Assembly (NCBI RefSeq): GCF_000215705.1
Contig: NC_015677.1
Location: 3,298,001 to 3,362,000, forward strand
Length of the DNA: 64,000 nt
Direction of reading: 5' to 3'
DNA from: Ramlibacter tataouinensis TTB310
GTDB taxonomy: Bacteria > Pseudomonadota > Gammaproteobacteria > Burkholderiales > Burkholderiaceae_C
The translations under genes were made by a program, and so were the position numbers. Position 1 is the stretch's first letter. Each line of letters starts with the position of its first letter. A model generated the notes under the pieces. The model had not been told where the DNA came from. It did no database searches and saw only the letters and a program-made list of their open reading frames with translations. Of the stretch, positions 1 to 10,504 are shown piece after piece.

Positions 1-485
1 CCGATCAGCTCGTGCCATTCGTCGACCACGACATGGGCCACCGTGGCCAGTTCCTCGCTCGCCTTCTCGCGCGTGAGCATCAGGGTCAGCGATTCCGGCG
101 TGGTCACCAGCACCGTCGGGAAGCGCCGGTCCTGGCGGGTGCGCTCGGCGCTGGCGGTGTCGCCGGTGCGCAGGCCCAGCGTCCACATCGGGGCCAGGTC
201 ACGCAGCGGCTCGGCCAGCGCCTTGGCCGTGTCGGACGCCAGCGCCCGCATGGGCGTGAGCCACACCACGCGCAGCGGCTGGGCTTCGCGGCCGGGCGGA
301 TGCGCGCGCAGCAGCGCGTCGAGCATGCCCAGCCACACGGCGTAGGTCTTGCCGGCGCCGGTGGTGGCATGCAGCAGGCCGCTCTGGCCGCCCGCGATCG
401 CGTCCCACACGGCCCGTTGGAAATCGAAAGGCGTCCAGCCGCGCCCGGCGAGCCACGTCGTGGCGGGGGAGAGCGGTGCGCCCAC
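1..485 (-). CDS. Ligase-associated DEXH-box helicase, N-terminal part (runs off the window)
   Basis: Only the first 161 residues are present; the gene continues past the left edge. The translation shows a superfamily 2 helicase core: motif I ATTGAGKT (about residues 39-46), motif Ia TPMRALA, motif Ib TTPESL, and the Walker B box as DEWH, followed by EL. DEWHEL is typical of the Lhr-like helicases that accompany ATP-dependent DNA ligases in bacterial DNA-damage clusters; a ligase and a matching exonuclease lie at 16238-19517. The start is a GTG at 485, because an in-frame TGA (the stop of the MarR gene) lies one codon upstream. Only three bases separate the two genes, so they are probably co-transcribed. 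Confidence 0.88.
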   Translation of the reverse strand, partial: MGAPLSPATTWLAGRGWTPFDFQRAVWDAIAGGQSGLLHATTGAGKTYAVWLGMLDALLRAHPPGREAQPLRVVWLTPMRALASDTAKALAEPLRDLAPMWTLGLRTGDTASAERTRQDRRFPTVLVTTPESLTLMLTREKASEELATVAHVVVDEWHELI

Positions 486-488
486 GCC

Positions 489-1013
489 TCACCCCATGGC
501 CAGCCGCTGGCGGCCGCCGCGGCGCCGGTCCGCCTTGGGCAGCTCGGCCGCCTGCAGCATGCGGTCGGCCTGCGCCTGCAGCGCGGCGAAGCTGGCGTCG
601 AGCTGCGCGACCTGGCGCGGCGACAGCGCGGACAGGAGTTGCTGGTTGATGCCGCGCACCAGCGGGAACAGCTGCTGATGCAGGGCGCGGCCCGGGGCCG
701 TGAGCGACAGGCGGGCCTGGCGCCGGTCGGCCGGCCCGCAGACGCGGGCCACCAGCTTCTTGGCCACCAGCGAGGTCACGGCCCGCGAGGTGCGGGCACG
801 GTCGAGCTGCGCGCGGACCGCCAGCTCCGACGACAGGAGTCCTTCCTGCTCGGCCAGCAGCGCGAGCACGCGCCACTCGCGCCGGGTGATGCCGAAGCGG
901 CCTTCGCACAGGCGGATGACCATGCCGCCGGCGGTCGCCAGCAGCCGGTTGAGCCGGTACAGCAGCAGGTCGTCGAGCACGGACGGATCGTCCAGCCGAT
1001 GCGTCGCAGGCAT
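489..1013 (-). CDS. MarR-family transcriptional regulator
   Basis: A 174-residue winged-helix regulator. The middle carries the MarR core: a recognition region around QLDRARTSRAVTSLVAKKLV and the wing GPADRRQARLSLTAPGR. I chose the ATG at 1013; an in-frame ATG at 1061 would add 16 residues that lie inside the palindromic operator region and look non-coding. It is divergent from the Bug receptor/sulfatase operon at 1098, so it probably represses that operon and itself, with an aromatic or acidic ligand releasing it (family knowledge). The helicase gene follows after three bases, so the regulator may drive that gene too. The ligand cannot be read from the sequence. Confidence 0.85.
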   Translation of the reverse strand: MPATHRLDDPSVLDDLLLYRLNRLLATAGGMVIRLCEGRFGITRREWRVLALLAEQEGLLSSELAVRAQLDRARTSRAVTSLVAKKLVARVCGPADRRQARLSLTAPGRALHQQLFPLVRGINQQLLSALSPRQVAQLDASFAALQAQADRMLQAAELPKADRRRGGRQRLAMG

Positions 1014-1038
1014 AGGGTTTGTCGCAGGGACGGTTGAT

Positions 1039-1053
1039 TTGATCAATCGATTG
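1039..1053. promoter_or_regulatory. Overlapping palindromes in the divergent MarR/Bug promoter region
   Basis: TTGATCAA (1039-1046) overlaps CAATCGATTG (1044-1053); both are perfect palindromes. They lie between the MarR start and the first Bug receptor start, in an AT-rich patch in otherwise GC-rich DNA. MarR proteins typically bind such 16-20 bp dyads between themselves and the divergent target, so this is the natural operator candidate. No binding data exist here. Confidence 0.5.
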
Positions 1054-1097
1054 TCCGGCAACTAGAGTGGTCCCATCCCGGCCCCCAAGGAGACGAC

Positions 1098-2054
1098 ATG
1101 CGCCTGGCCCGCCGCCCTTTCCTCGCGCTCACGCTGGCCTGCGCGTGCGGCGCGTCCGCCGCGCAGGACAAGCCGCCCTTGCGCATCCTCGTCGGCTTCC
1201 CGCCGGGAGGCTCGGCCGACGTGCTGGCGCGCCTCATGGCCGATGCGATGCGGGACGCGTTCTCCTCGGTCGTGGTCGAGAACAGGCCCGGCGCCGGCGG
1301 CCGGCTGGCGCTGGCCGCGGTGAAGGCCGCCAGGCCCGACGGCCAGACCGTGATCATCCTGCCCAGCGGGCCGATGGTCCTGTTCCCGCACGTGTACAAG
1401 AAGCTGGAATACGACGCGGTCAAGGACTTCACCCCCGTCTCGCTGCTCGCGCATTTCCAGTTCGGCGTGGTGTCCGGGCCGGCCAGCGACGTGAAGACCC
1501 TGCCCGGGATGCTGGCCAAGGCAAGGGCGGACGCCAAGAGCGCCACCTACGGATCGCCCGGGCTGGGAACGCTGCCGCACTTCATGGGCGTGATGCTGGA
1601 ACAGAGCACCGGCGTGCCGCTCACCCATGTGCCGTTCCAAGGCGGCGGGCCCGCCAACACCGCCCTGCTGGGCGGCCACATCGGCTACAAGTTCGACGTG
1701 GTGTCCGAGACCGCCGAGCTCCACAGGGCCGGCAAGGTGCGCATCATCGCCGTCACCGGCGGCGCGCGCGACCCGCAGGTGCCCGAGGTGCCGACCCTCA
1801 GGGAATCCGGCGTGGACATGGAAGCCACGGCCTGGTTCGCGATGTATGCGCCCGCCGGCCTGGCACCCGCCACGCTGTCCCGGCTCGAAGAAGCGGTGCG
1901 CACCGCGGTCGGGAAGCCCGCCCTGCAGGAGCGCCTGCGTGGCCTCGGCTACCAGCCGGTCGGCTCCACGTCGCGGGAACTCGCCGCGGCGCAGCGGGCC
2001 GACCTCGCGCGCTGGGAAAAGCCCATCAAGGCCACTGGCGTGAGCCTCGATTGA
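1098..2054 (+). CDS. Bug/TctC-family tripartite tricarboxylate transporter receptor (copy 1)
   Basis: A 318-residue periplasmic solute receptor. Residues 1-22 are an export signal with an RRPFL stretch that resembles a twin-arginine motif, ending near AQD. The mature part has the Bug hallmarks: VGFPPGGSADVLAR near the start, VVENRPGAGG about 40 residues later, and a THVPFQGGGP turn in the middle. The family binds carboxylates or related anions and hands them to TctA/TctB membrane subunits; none are encoded here, so it is an orphan receptor or serves a distant permease. First gene of a four-gene operon ending in a sulfatase. The start follows an AAGGAG site. Confidence 0.88.
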   Translation: MRLARRPFLALTLACACGASAAQDKPPLRILVGFPPGGSADVLARLMADAMRDAFSSVVVENRPGAGGRLALAAVKAARPDGQTVIILPSGPMVLFPHVYKKLEYDAVKDFTPVSLLAHFQFGVVSGPASDVKTLPGMLAKARADAKSATYGSPGLGTLPHFMGVMLEQSTGVPLTHVPFQGGGPANTALLGGHIGYKFDVVSETAELHRAGKVRIIAVTGGARDPQVPEVPTLRESGVDMEATAWFAMYAPAGLAPATLSRLEEAVRTAVGKPALQERLRGLGYQPVGSTSRELAAAQRADLARWEKPIKATGVSLD

Positions 2055-2073
2055 CCGCATGACGGAGAACCCC

Positions 2074-3060
2074 ATGTCCGCAAGTCCCCTCACCCGCGGG
2101 CGCCTCGGCGTCCTGGCCGCCACGATGATGGCCCTGGCGGGAAGCGCCCTGGCCCAGGCACCGTCCTGGCCCACCAAGCCCGTGAAGATCCTGGTCGGCT
2201 CGCCGCCGGGCGGGCCGTCCGACATCACCGCGCGGGTGTTCGCCGAGCAGCTCGGCAAGCGCTACAGCCAGCCGGTGGTCGTCGAGAACCGCCCGGGCGC
2301 CGGCAACAACCTCGCGGCCGGCGTCGCCGCGAAGGCCGAACCGGACGGCCACACGCTGGTGCTCAGCCCCGACACGGTGCTGACCGTGAACCCGCTGGTC
2401 TATGGCAGCCAGAACTTCGATGCGCGCGCCGACCTGGTGTCGGTGTCCGTGCTGAGCAGCTTCACGCAGATGCTGGTGTGCCACCCCTCGACGGGCGCGA
2501 AGACCGTGCCGGAGCTGGTCGCCAGGGCACGCAATGCGAACCTCACCTACGCCTCGGGCGGGCCGGGCGTGCCGGGGCACCTGGCGTCGGAGATGTTCCT
2601 GCAGGGCGCGGGCATCAGGATGCAGCACATTCCCTACCGCGGGCCGGCGCCGGCGACGCAGGCGGTGCTGGCCGCCGAGGTGAACTGCGGCTTCCTGGCC
2701 ACGCCGACCGTGCTGCCGCACGTGAAGGCCGGCACGCTGCTAGCCCTGGCCGTGTCCTCGGCCGCGCCGTCGCCGCTGGCGCCCGACGTGCCCACGCTGG
2801 CCACCGCCCTCCGGCAGCCCGGGCTGGACGCGAGCTTCCGGCTGGTGCTGCAGGCGCCCAAGGACACGCCGGCGGCCGTGGTGCGCGAACTCGAGCGCGC
2901 TGCCGCGGAGATCATGAAGGACCCGGCCGTGCGCACCCGCCTGCAGGGTGCCGATCTGCTGGCCCAGGGCACGACCAGTGCGCAGGCGCGGGAGCTGATG
3001 CAAACCGAGATGGCCCGCTGGGAGCCGCTGGTGCGGCGCCTGGGTCTGAAGGCCGATTGA
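2074..3060 (+). CDS. Bug/TctC-family receptor (copy 2)
   Basis: A 328-residue paralogue of its neighbours. It has an N-terminal signal ending at ALAQA, then WPTKPVKILVGSPPGG, VVVENRPGAGNN and QHIPYRGPAPATQAVL, all diagnostic of the family. The ATG at 2074 has GGAG a few bases upstream; the in-frame ATG at 2059 lacks a good site. The gap to copy 1 is about 20 bases, and the stop TGA overlaps an ATG at 3060 that is probably not used. Its residues differ enough from copies 1 and 3 that the three may bind different ligands. The ligand is unknown. Confidence 0.87.
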   Translation: MSASPLTRGRLGVLAATMMALAGSALAQAPSWPTKPVKILVGSPPGGPSDITARVFAEQLGKRYSQPVVVENRPGAGNNLAAGVAAKAEPDGHTLVLSPDTVLTVNPLVYGSQNFDARADLVSVSVLSSFTQMLVCHPSTGAKTVPELVARARNANLTYASGGPGVPGHLASEMFLQGAGIRMQHIPYRGPAPATQAVLAAEVNCGFLATPTVLPHVKAGTLLALAVSSAAPSPLAPDVPTLATALRQPGLDASFRLVLQAPKDTPAAVVRELERAAAEIMKDPAVRTRLQGADLLAQGTTSAQARELMQTEMARWEPLVRRLGLKAD

Positions 3061-3089
3061 TGCCGTCGCCATCGACCAGGAGGACCCCC

Positions 3090-4049
3090 ATGCAACGCCG
3101 CCTCGTGGCCACGGCACTCGCCCTTTGCGCCGCCTGCGCGCCCGCGCTGGCGCAGGACGCCTGGCCCGCGCGGCCGGTCCGCTTCGTCGTCAACTTCCCG
3201 GCGGGCGGGCCGCTGGACCTGCTGGCCCGCGCCGTCGGGGACACGCTGCAGCGCGAACTGAAGCAGCCCTTCGTCGTGGAGAACAGGCCCGGCGCCGCCG
3301 GCAACATCGGCGCGGATGCCGTCGCCAAGGCTGCGGCGGACGGCCACACCGTGCTGTTCACCATCGACTCGACCTCCACCGTCAACCCGCACATCTACCA
3401 GGGCATGCCGTTCAAGCCGGCCGACCTGCAGCCGCTGGTGATCATGGGCTCCTCGGGACTGCTGGTGGGCGTGCATCCGTCCAATGGCTTCAAGACCCTG
3501 GCCGACCTCGTCGCCGCCGGGAAAACCAGGGGCGTCACCTTCAGCAGCGCCGGCAACGGCAGCCCGGGCCACCTGGCCGCGGAGATGGCCACGCAAGCGA
3601 CGGGCATCAGGATCACGCACGTGCCCTACAAGGGCAATGCGCCGGCGGTGCAGGCCGTGCTGTCCGGCGAGGTGACCGGCGGCGTGCTCGCCACGCCCGG
3701 CATGCTGCCGCACGTGAAGGCCGGCAAGATGACGGCGCTGGCCGTCACCAGCAGCAGGCGCTCGACGCTGGCGCCCGAGGTGCCCACGGTGCGGGAAGCG
3801 GGCATGCCGCAGCTGGAGCAGGAGGTGCTGTACCTGGCGATGGTGCCGGCCGCCACGCCGGCGCCCGTCGCGCAGGCCATCCAGAACGCCATCGAGGGCG
3901 CCCTGGCGCGCCAGGAGATCCGGTCACGGCTGGGCAGCCTGGATATGCATCACGAAGGCACGGCCGGCACCGCCGCGGCCAGGCGGTTGGCGAACCTGTC
4001 CGAACGCTACGGCCAGGTGATCCGCGCCACCGGGATGAAGGTCGAATGA
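3090..4049 (+). CDS. Bug/TctC-family receptor (copy 3)
   Basis: A 319-residue receptor with a signal peptide ending ALAQD, the motif VVNFPAGGPLDLLARAVG, VVENRPGAAGN, and THVPYKGNAPAVQAVLSGEV. The ATG at 3090 is preceded by AGGAGGA, the strongest ribosome site in this operon, which decides the start over the in-frame ATG at 3060. The stop overlaps the sulfatase start as ATGA, so receptor and sulfatase are translationally coupled. That coupling suggests the ligand is a sulfate ester or the product of one, but this is inference. Confidence 0.88.
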   Translation: MQRRLVATALALCAACAPALAQDAWPARPVRFVVNFPAGGPLDLLARAVGDTLQRELKQPFVVENRPGAAGNIGADAVAKAAADGHTVLFTIDSTSTVNPHIYQGMPFKPADLQPLVIMGSSGLLVGVHPSNGFKTLADLVAAGKTRGVTFSSAGNGSPGHLAAEMATQATGIRITHVPYKGNAPAVQAVLSGEVTGGVLATPGMLPHVKAGKMTALAVTSSRRSTLAPEVPTVREAGMPQLEQEVLYLAMVPAATPAPVAQAIQNAIEGALARQEIRSRLGSLDMHHEGTAGTAAARRLANLSERYGQVIRATGMKVE

Positions 4050-5365
4050 ACGGGCGCCCCAACGTCGTCTTCATCGTCGCCGACGACCTCGGCTTCGCCG
4101 ACCTGGGTTGCTATGGCGGGCGCGAGGCCGGGTTCAGCCGCGTGTCGCCGGTCCTGGACGGCCTGGCCGCCAAGGGCCTGCGGTTCACGCAGGGCTACGC
4201 CAATTCGCCGGTGTGCTCGCCCACCCGCTTCGCCCTGATGACGGCGCGCTACCAGTACCGGCTGCGCGGCGCGGCCGAGGAGCCCATCAACAGCCGCAGC
4301 CGCGGCAGCACCACCCTGGGCCTGCCGCCCGAGCATCCCACCGTGCCGTCGCTGCTCAAGGCGGCGGGCTACCGCACGGCCCTGATCGGCAAATGGCATC
4401 TGGGCTACCCGCCGGCCTTCGGTCCGCTGCGCTCGGGCTACGAGGAGTTCTTCGGGCCGATGTCGGGCGGCGTCGACTACTTCAGCCACTGCAGCTCCAA
4501 CGGACAGCACGACCTGTGGCTGGGCGAGCAGGAGCGCGCCGAGGAGGGCTACCTCACCGACCTGCTGTCGCGCCGGGCCGTCGACTACGTCGCCCGCATG
4601 GCGCGGCAGGACGCGCCCTTCTTCCTCAGCCTGCACTACACCGCGCCGCACTGGCCCTGGGAGACGCGCGAGGACGCCGGCAAGGTGGCCGAGGTGAAGG
4701 ACAACCTGTTCCACCTGCACGGCGGCAACGTCGAAACCTACCGCCGCATGATCCACCACATGGACGAGGGCATCGGCTGGGTGATGGACGCGCTGCGGCG
4801 GCACGGCCTGGAGCGCGACACCCTGGTCGTCTTCACCAGCGACAACGGCGGCGAGCGCTTCTCGGACAACTGGCCGCTGGTGGGCGGCAAGATGGACCTG
4901 ACCGAGGGCGGCATCCGGGTGCCCTGGATCGCGCACTGGCCCGCCGTCATCGCGCCCGGCGGCGCCAGCGCCCAGCCCTGCATGACCATGGACTGGTCGG
5001 CCACGGTGCTGGATGCCGCCGGCGCGGCGGCCGACCCGGCCTACCCGCTGGACGGCGTCTCGCTGCTGCCGGTGCTGCGCGATGCCTCGCGCCGCTTCGC
5101 CCGCCCCATGCACTGGCGCATGAACCACCGCGGCCAGCGCGCCACCCGCGACGGCGACTGGAAGTACCTGCGGGTGGACGGGCACGACTACCTGTTCGAC
5201 ATCCCGGCCGACGAGCGCGAACGCGCCAACCTGGCCGGCCGCGACCCGCGGCGCCTGGCGCGCATGCGCGAGGCCTGGGAGGAATGGAACGCCGGCATGC
5301 CGGCCATCCCGCCCGACGCCACCGTCAGCCTGGGCTATGGCGCCAAGGACATGCCGCAGCGCTAG
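4046..5365 (+). CDS. Sulfatase of the alkaline-phosphatase superfamily (arylsulfatase type)
   Basis: A 439-residue type I sulfatase. The N-terminus carries the metal-binding aspartates in VFIVADDLG. CSPTR, about residue 55, is the CxPxR signature whose cysteine becomes formylglycine. GKWHLGY, HYTAPHWPW and TSDNGGE follow in the expected order. No signal peptide is visible, so it should act in the cytoplasm on imported esters. No formylglycine-generating enzyme lies in the window; the modification must come from elsewhere. It is coupled to Bug receptor copy 3 by an ATGA overlap. The substrate is unknown; aryl or alkyl sulfates are plausible. Confidence 0.9.
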   Translation: MNGRPNVVFIVADDLGFADLGCYGGREAGFSRVSPVLDGLAAKGLRFTQGYANSPVCSPTRFALMTARYQYRLRGAAEEPINSRSRGSTTLGLPPEHPTVPSLLKAAGYRTALIGKWHLGYPPAFGPLRSGYEEFFGPMSGGVDYFSHCSSNGQHDLWLGEQERAEEGYLTDLLSRRAVDYVARMARQDAPFFLSLHYTAPHWPWETREDAGKVAEVKDNLFHLHGGNVETYRRMIHHMDEGIGWVMDALRRHGLERDTLVVFTSDNGGERFSDNWPLVGGKMDLTEGGIRVPWIAHWPAVIAPGGASAQPCMTMDWSATVLDAAGAAADPAYPLDGVSLLPVLRDASRRFARPMHWRMNHRGQRATRDGDWKYLRVDGHDYLFDIPADERERANLAGRDPRRLARMREAWEEWNAGMPAIPPDATVSLGYGAKDMPQR

Positions 5366-5389
5366 GGGCGCGGCGGCAATTGCGCGGGC

Positions 5390-6304
5390 TCATGCGGCGT
5401 TCGCGGCTGCCTGCTCGCGCGCGTATCGCGTCGGCGACCGGCCGACGTGCCGCGCGAAGGCGGTGCTGAACGTGCTGGCGGAGTTGTAGCCGACGCGCTC
5501 CGCGATCTCGGCGACGCCGCCCGCGTTGCGGCGCAGCAGGTCCTTCGCGAGTGCCATGCGCCAGGCAAGCAGGTACTCCATCGGCGCGACCCCCACCGTG
5601 CGGCCGAAGCGCTCGAAGAAGGTCGAGCGCGAGAGCGCGGCCTCGTTGGCGAGCTCGGCCACCGTCCAGTCGTACATCGGGCGTTCGTGCATCCCGCGGA
5701 TCGCGGCCGCGAGACGGCCGTCGGCAAGCCCGCGCACGAGACCCGGCGACGCGTTCGTGCCTGCGGCGGATCGCAGCGCCTCGATGAGCAGCACCTCCAG
5801 CAGCCGCGCGAGCACGACCTCGCGCGCGGGCCGCTGCTCGCGCGACTCCTCGCGCACGAGTTGCACCAGCGTGGCCAGCCGCTGCTCGCCGCGGACATGC
5901 ACGAGCTGCGGCAGCAGCGAGACCAGCAGGGACGCATCCGGTGAACCGAAGCTGCAGTGGCCCACCAGCATCCGCACGTCGATCGGGCCGTCCTGGGCGC
6001 CGACCCTGAATTCGCCGTTGCCCAGCGCGAGGGGCGCCGGCGTCTCGACGCCCGTCGGAGGCGGCTCGAGGCTGGAGACCGTGACGCCATAGGCCGCAGG
6101 AACCAGGATGAAGTCTCCCGGAAGGAGCTCGGTCGGCTCATGCCCATCGATCGCGATGCGGCAGCCGCCCTCGAGGACCACGCAATAGAAGGGCTGGCCG
6201 GCATCCGAGCGGCTGACGCGCCAGGGGCTGGCGCCGAAGACGAGCTTGGAGAACCGCGCGCTCGGCTGCAGCAGGGTGACCACCTCGGCCAGCGGATCGA
6301 CCAT
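5390..6304 (-). CDS. AraC-family transcriptional regulator with cupin sensor domain
   Basis: A 304-residue protein. The first 180 residues look like the cupin-type AraC_binding domain, with ALVLEGG-like strands (FYCVVLEGGCRIAIDG) and an LPGDF turn. The last 100 residues hold two helix-turn-helix units: ELANEAALSRSTFFERFGR and EIAERVGYNSASTFSTAFAR, then GRSPTRYAR. It is divergent from the SDR gene at 6406, a common arrangement in which the AraC protein controls the oxidoreductase, often in response to an aldehyde or electrophile. The effector is not evident. Confidence 0.87.
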   Translation of the reverse strand: MVDPLAEVVTLLQPSARFSKLVFGASPWRVSRSDAGQPFYCVVLEGGCRIAIDGHEPTELLPGDFILVPAAYGVTVSSLEPPPTGVETPAPLALGNGEFRVGAQDGPIDVRMLVGHCSFGSPDASLLVSLLPQLVHVRGEQRLATLVQLVREESREQRPAREVVLARLLEVLLIEALRSAAGTNASPGLVRGLADGRLAAAIRGMHERPMYDWTVAELANEAALSRSTFFERFGRTVGVAPMEYLLAWRMALAKDLLRRNAGGVAEIAERVGYNSASTFSTAFARHVGRSPTRYAREQAAANAA

Positions 6305-6324
6305 GATCGGACTATTTCACATGA

Positions 6325-6353
6325 GAGTCGGACTCCCGATTGTAGTGAGTCCG
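6325..6353. promoter_or_regulatory. GAGTC/GACTC repeat cluster between the AraC and SDR genes
   Basis: GAGTC at 6325-6329 and GACTC at 6331-6335 form an 11-bp palindrome. CGGACTC (6329-6335) pairs exactly with GAGTCCG (6347-6353) across 11 bases. The cluster sits in the 101-bp divergent intergenic region and is the obvious operator candidate for the AraC regulator. No consensus promoter is clear around it. Confidence 0.45.
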
Positions 6354-6405
6354 GCCCGGACGACCTATCGTTTGGCCCCGACCAACCATCCCCCAAGGAG
6401 TCCTC

Positions 6406-7155
6406 ATGAAAACCGTTCTGATCACCGGCTGCTCGTCCGGCTTTGGCCTCGAGATCGCCCGCCACTTCCTGGCGCGCGATTGGCAGGTCGTCGCCACCAT
6501 GCGCACGCCGCGCAACGACGTGCTGCCGCCCTCCGAGCGCCTGCGCGTGCTCGCGCTCGACGTCACCGATCCGCAGAGCATCCGCAAGGCTGTGGAGGCC
6601 GCGGGGCCGATCGACGTGCTCGTCAACAACGCCGGCTTCGGCGTCGCGTCCCCGGCCGAACTCACCCCGCTGGCGACGGTGCGCGAGGTCTTCGAGACCA
6701 ACACCTTCGGCACGATCGCACTGACGCAGGCGGTGCTGCCCCAGTTCCGTCTGCGCGGGGCCGGCGTCGTGGTCAACGTCACGTCGAGCGTGACGCTGAA
6801 GGCGCTGCCCTTGATCGCCTCGTACCGCGCGAGCAAGGCGGCGGTGAACGCGTTCACCGAGTCGATGGCGCTCGAGCTCGAACCGTTCGGCGTGCGCGCG
6901 CGGCTGGTGCTGCCCGGCCGCTCGCCCGAGACACGCTTCGGCGACAACGCGCGGCCCCGCATGCGCGGCCTCGACCACGAGGCCTATGCAGACCTGGTGA
7001 GGAAGGTCTTCGCAGAGTTGCAGGACACGTCAACCCCGACGACCCGGGCTCTGGACGTCGCCGAAGCGGTGTGGCGCGCGGCGACCGATCCGGCGGCCCC
7101 GATGCGCATCCCGGCCGGCGCCGATGCCGAGGCCTGGGCGATCGACGCTTCCTGA
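6406..7155 (+). CDS. SDR-family oxidoreductase
   Basis: A 249-residue classical short-chain dehydrogenase/reductase. It shows the nucleotide motif TGCSSGFG at residues 7-14, NNAG at about 75-78, the catalytic serine in NVTSSVT, and YRASK for the Tyr/Lys pair. The sequence type resembles NADP-dependent reductases of the RhlG/retinol-dehydrogenase-like group, but the substrate cannot be read. The ATG follows AAGGAG closely. It is divergently paired with the AraC regulator. The SulP gene downstream has its own leader and may not be in the same transcript. Confidence 0.88.
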   Translation: MKTVLITGCSSGFGLEIARHFLARDWQVVATMRTPRNDVLPPSERLRVLALDVTDPQSIRKAVEAAGPIDVLVNNAGFGVASPAELTPLATVREVFETNTFGTIALTQAVLPQFRLRGAGVVVNVTSSVTLKALPLIASYRASKAAVNAFTESMALELEPFGVRARLVLPGRSPETRFGDNARPRMRGLDHEAYADLVRKVFAELQDTSTPTTRALDVAEAVWRAATDPAAPMRIPAGADAEAWAIDAS

Positions 7156-7236
7156 ATTGCCAGAGACGGCACGCTCGGCATCGAAGTGAGGTGCGCCAGG
7201 CGGATCGCATCGCGCGCTCTGGCGTAAGCTCGGCCG

Positions 7237-8892
7237 ATGCCCTCCAAGCTCTCCCGCTGGCTCCCCTTCCTCAACTGGCCGCGGCCCGACGCGGCCCTGC
7301 TGCGCGGCGAGGTCGCCGCCGCGCTGACGGTGGCCGTGGTGATGATCCCGCAATCGGTGGCCTATGCCGGCCTGGCGGGCATGCCGCTGGTCACGGGCCT
7401 GTACGCCACCTTCCTGCCGGCCCTGCTGGCCGTGCTGTTCAGCAGCTCCACCCGGCTGTCGGTCGGGCCCTCGGCGCTGAGCAGCGTGCTGGTGGGCGCC
7501 TCGCTGGTGGGCCTGGCCGAGCCGGGCAGCGCGCAATGGGTGGCACTGGCTGTGTGGCTGGCGCTGCTGGCAGGCATGCTGCAGCTGGCGGTGGGCGCCA
7601 GTGGCGCGGCCTGGGTGCTCAACCTGGTCAGCTCGCCGGTGCTGACGGGCTTCAGCCAGGCGGCGGCCTTCCTCATCATTGCCTCGCAGTTGCCCGCCCT
7701 GCTCGGCCTGCAAGGCCCGCTGTCCGGCCTGCTGGAGGCACCGCGCTTCGACCTGGAAGCCCTGGGCTACGGCCTGGGCGCGCTGGCGCTGTTCGAGCTC
7801 GGCAAGCGCCGGCTGCCGCGGCTGCCCATGGTGCTGCTGGTGCTGGCCGCCGCCGCCGCGCTGAGCGCGATCACCGGCTACGCGGCGCGCGGCGCGGTGG
7901 TGGGCGCCCTGCCGGTGGGCCTGCCCTCGCCCTACTGGCCCGGGCTGCCGGGGTGGGAGCGCTTCCTGGCCCTGGTGGCGCCGGCGCTGGTGATCGCGCT
8001 GGTCAGCTCGCTGGAGATGGCGGCCAGCGCCAAGATCGAGGCGCAGCGCGACGGCCGCCGCTGGGACGCCAACCAGGACCTGATCGGCCAGGGCGTGGGC
8101 AAGCTGGCCTCGGCATTCTCGGGCAGCTTTCCCACCAGCACCTCGTTCTCGCGCTCGGCCATCACGCTGTACGCCGGCGCCCGCACCGGCTGGGCCACGG
8201 TGGCCACCACGGCGCTGGTGCTGCTGGTGCTGCTGTTCCTCACGCCCGCCCTGTACCACGTGCCCTCGGCGGTGCTGGCCGCCGTGGTGGTGGCCGCGGT
8301 GCTGGGCCTGGTCAAGCCGCGCAGCCTGCTGGGGCTGTGGCGCATCCAGCCGATGGAGGCGGTGACCGCCGGCGTCACCTTCGCGGTCACCCTGCTGTCG
8401 GCGCCGCGCATCTACTGGGGCGTGCTGGCCGGGGTGGTGCTGGGCCTGGCGCATTTCCTGTACCACCGGCTGCACCCGCGCATCATCGAGGTCGGCCTGC
8501 ACCCCGACGGCAGCCTGCGCGACCGGCACCTGTGGAAGCTCGCTCCGCTGGCCGACCGCATGTACGCGCTGCGCATGGACGACGAGCTGGATTTCGCCTC
8601 GGCCAGCGCCTTCGAGCGCGCCATCGTGGACCACCTGGCGGCCCACCCGGACGTGCAGCACGTGTGCCTGTTCGCCCAACCCATCAACCGCATCGACGCC
8701 ACCGGCGTGGAGGTGTTCACCCAGCTGCGCAAGACGCTGGAGGCGCGCGGCATCACCCTGCACATCAGCGGCCTCAAGCTGCCGGTGGAACAGGTGCTGC
8801 GGCGCGCCGGCGCGCTGCACGACAGCCCGCTGCTGCGCATGTACCGCACCGACGTGGAGGCGCTGCTGGCGTTCGGCCGGCTCAGCCCCTGA
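7237..8892 (+). CDS. SulP-family inorganic anion transporter with STAS domain
   Basis: A 551-residue membrane protein. The first 400 residues form about 12 hydrophobic segments, including the SulP signature region PQSVAYAGLAGMPLVTGLYATF near residue 30 and SFPTSTSFSRSAI in the middle. The last 130 residues are a STAS domain (VCLFAQPINRIDATGVEVFTQL). SulP proteins carry sulfate, bicarbonate or other anions, usually with sodium or proton coupling. With a sulfatase 2 kb upstream, sulfate is an attractive substrate, but the two are not in one operon and bicarbonate is equally possible. Confidence 0.88.
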   Translation: MPSKLSRWLPFLNWPRPDAALLRGEVAAALTVAVVMIPQSVAYAGLAGMPLVTGLYATFLPALLAVLFSSSTRLSVGPSALSSVLVGASLVGLAEPGSAQWVALAVWLALLAGMLQLAVGASGAAWVLNLVSSPVLTGFSQAAAFLIIASQLPALLGLQGPLSGLLEAPRFDLEALGYGLGALALFELGKRRLPRLPMVLLVLAAAAALSAITGYAARGAVVGALPVGLPSPYWPGLPGWERFLALVAPALVIALVSSLEMAASAKIEAQRDGRRWDANQDLIGQGVGKLASAFSGSFPTSTSFSRSAITLYAGARTGWATVATTALVLLVLLFLTPALYHVPSAVLAAVVVAAVLGLVKPRSLLGLWRIQPMEAVTAGVTFAVTLLSAPRIYWGVLAGVVLGLAHFLYHRLHPRIIEVGLHPDGSLRDRHLWKLAPLADRMYALRMDDELDFASASAFERAIVDHLAAHPDVQHVCLFAQPINRIDATGVEVFTQLRKTLEARGITLHISGLKLPVEQVLRRAGALHDSPLLRMYRTDVEALLAFGRLSP

Positions 8893-8902
8893 GGACGCAG
8901 GC

Positions 8903-10500
<1,598 letters not shown>

Positions 10501-10504
<4 letters not shown>

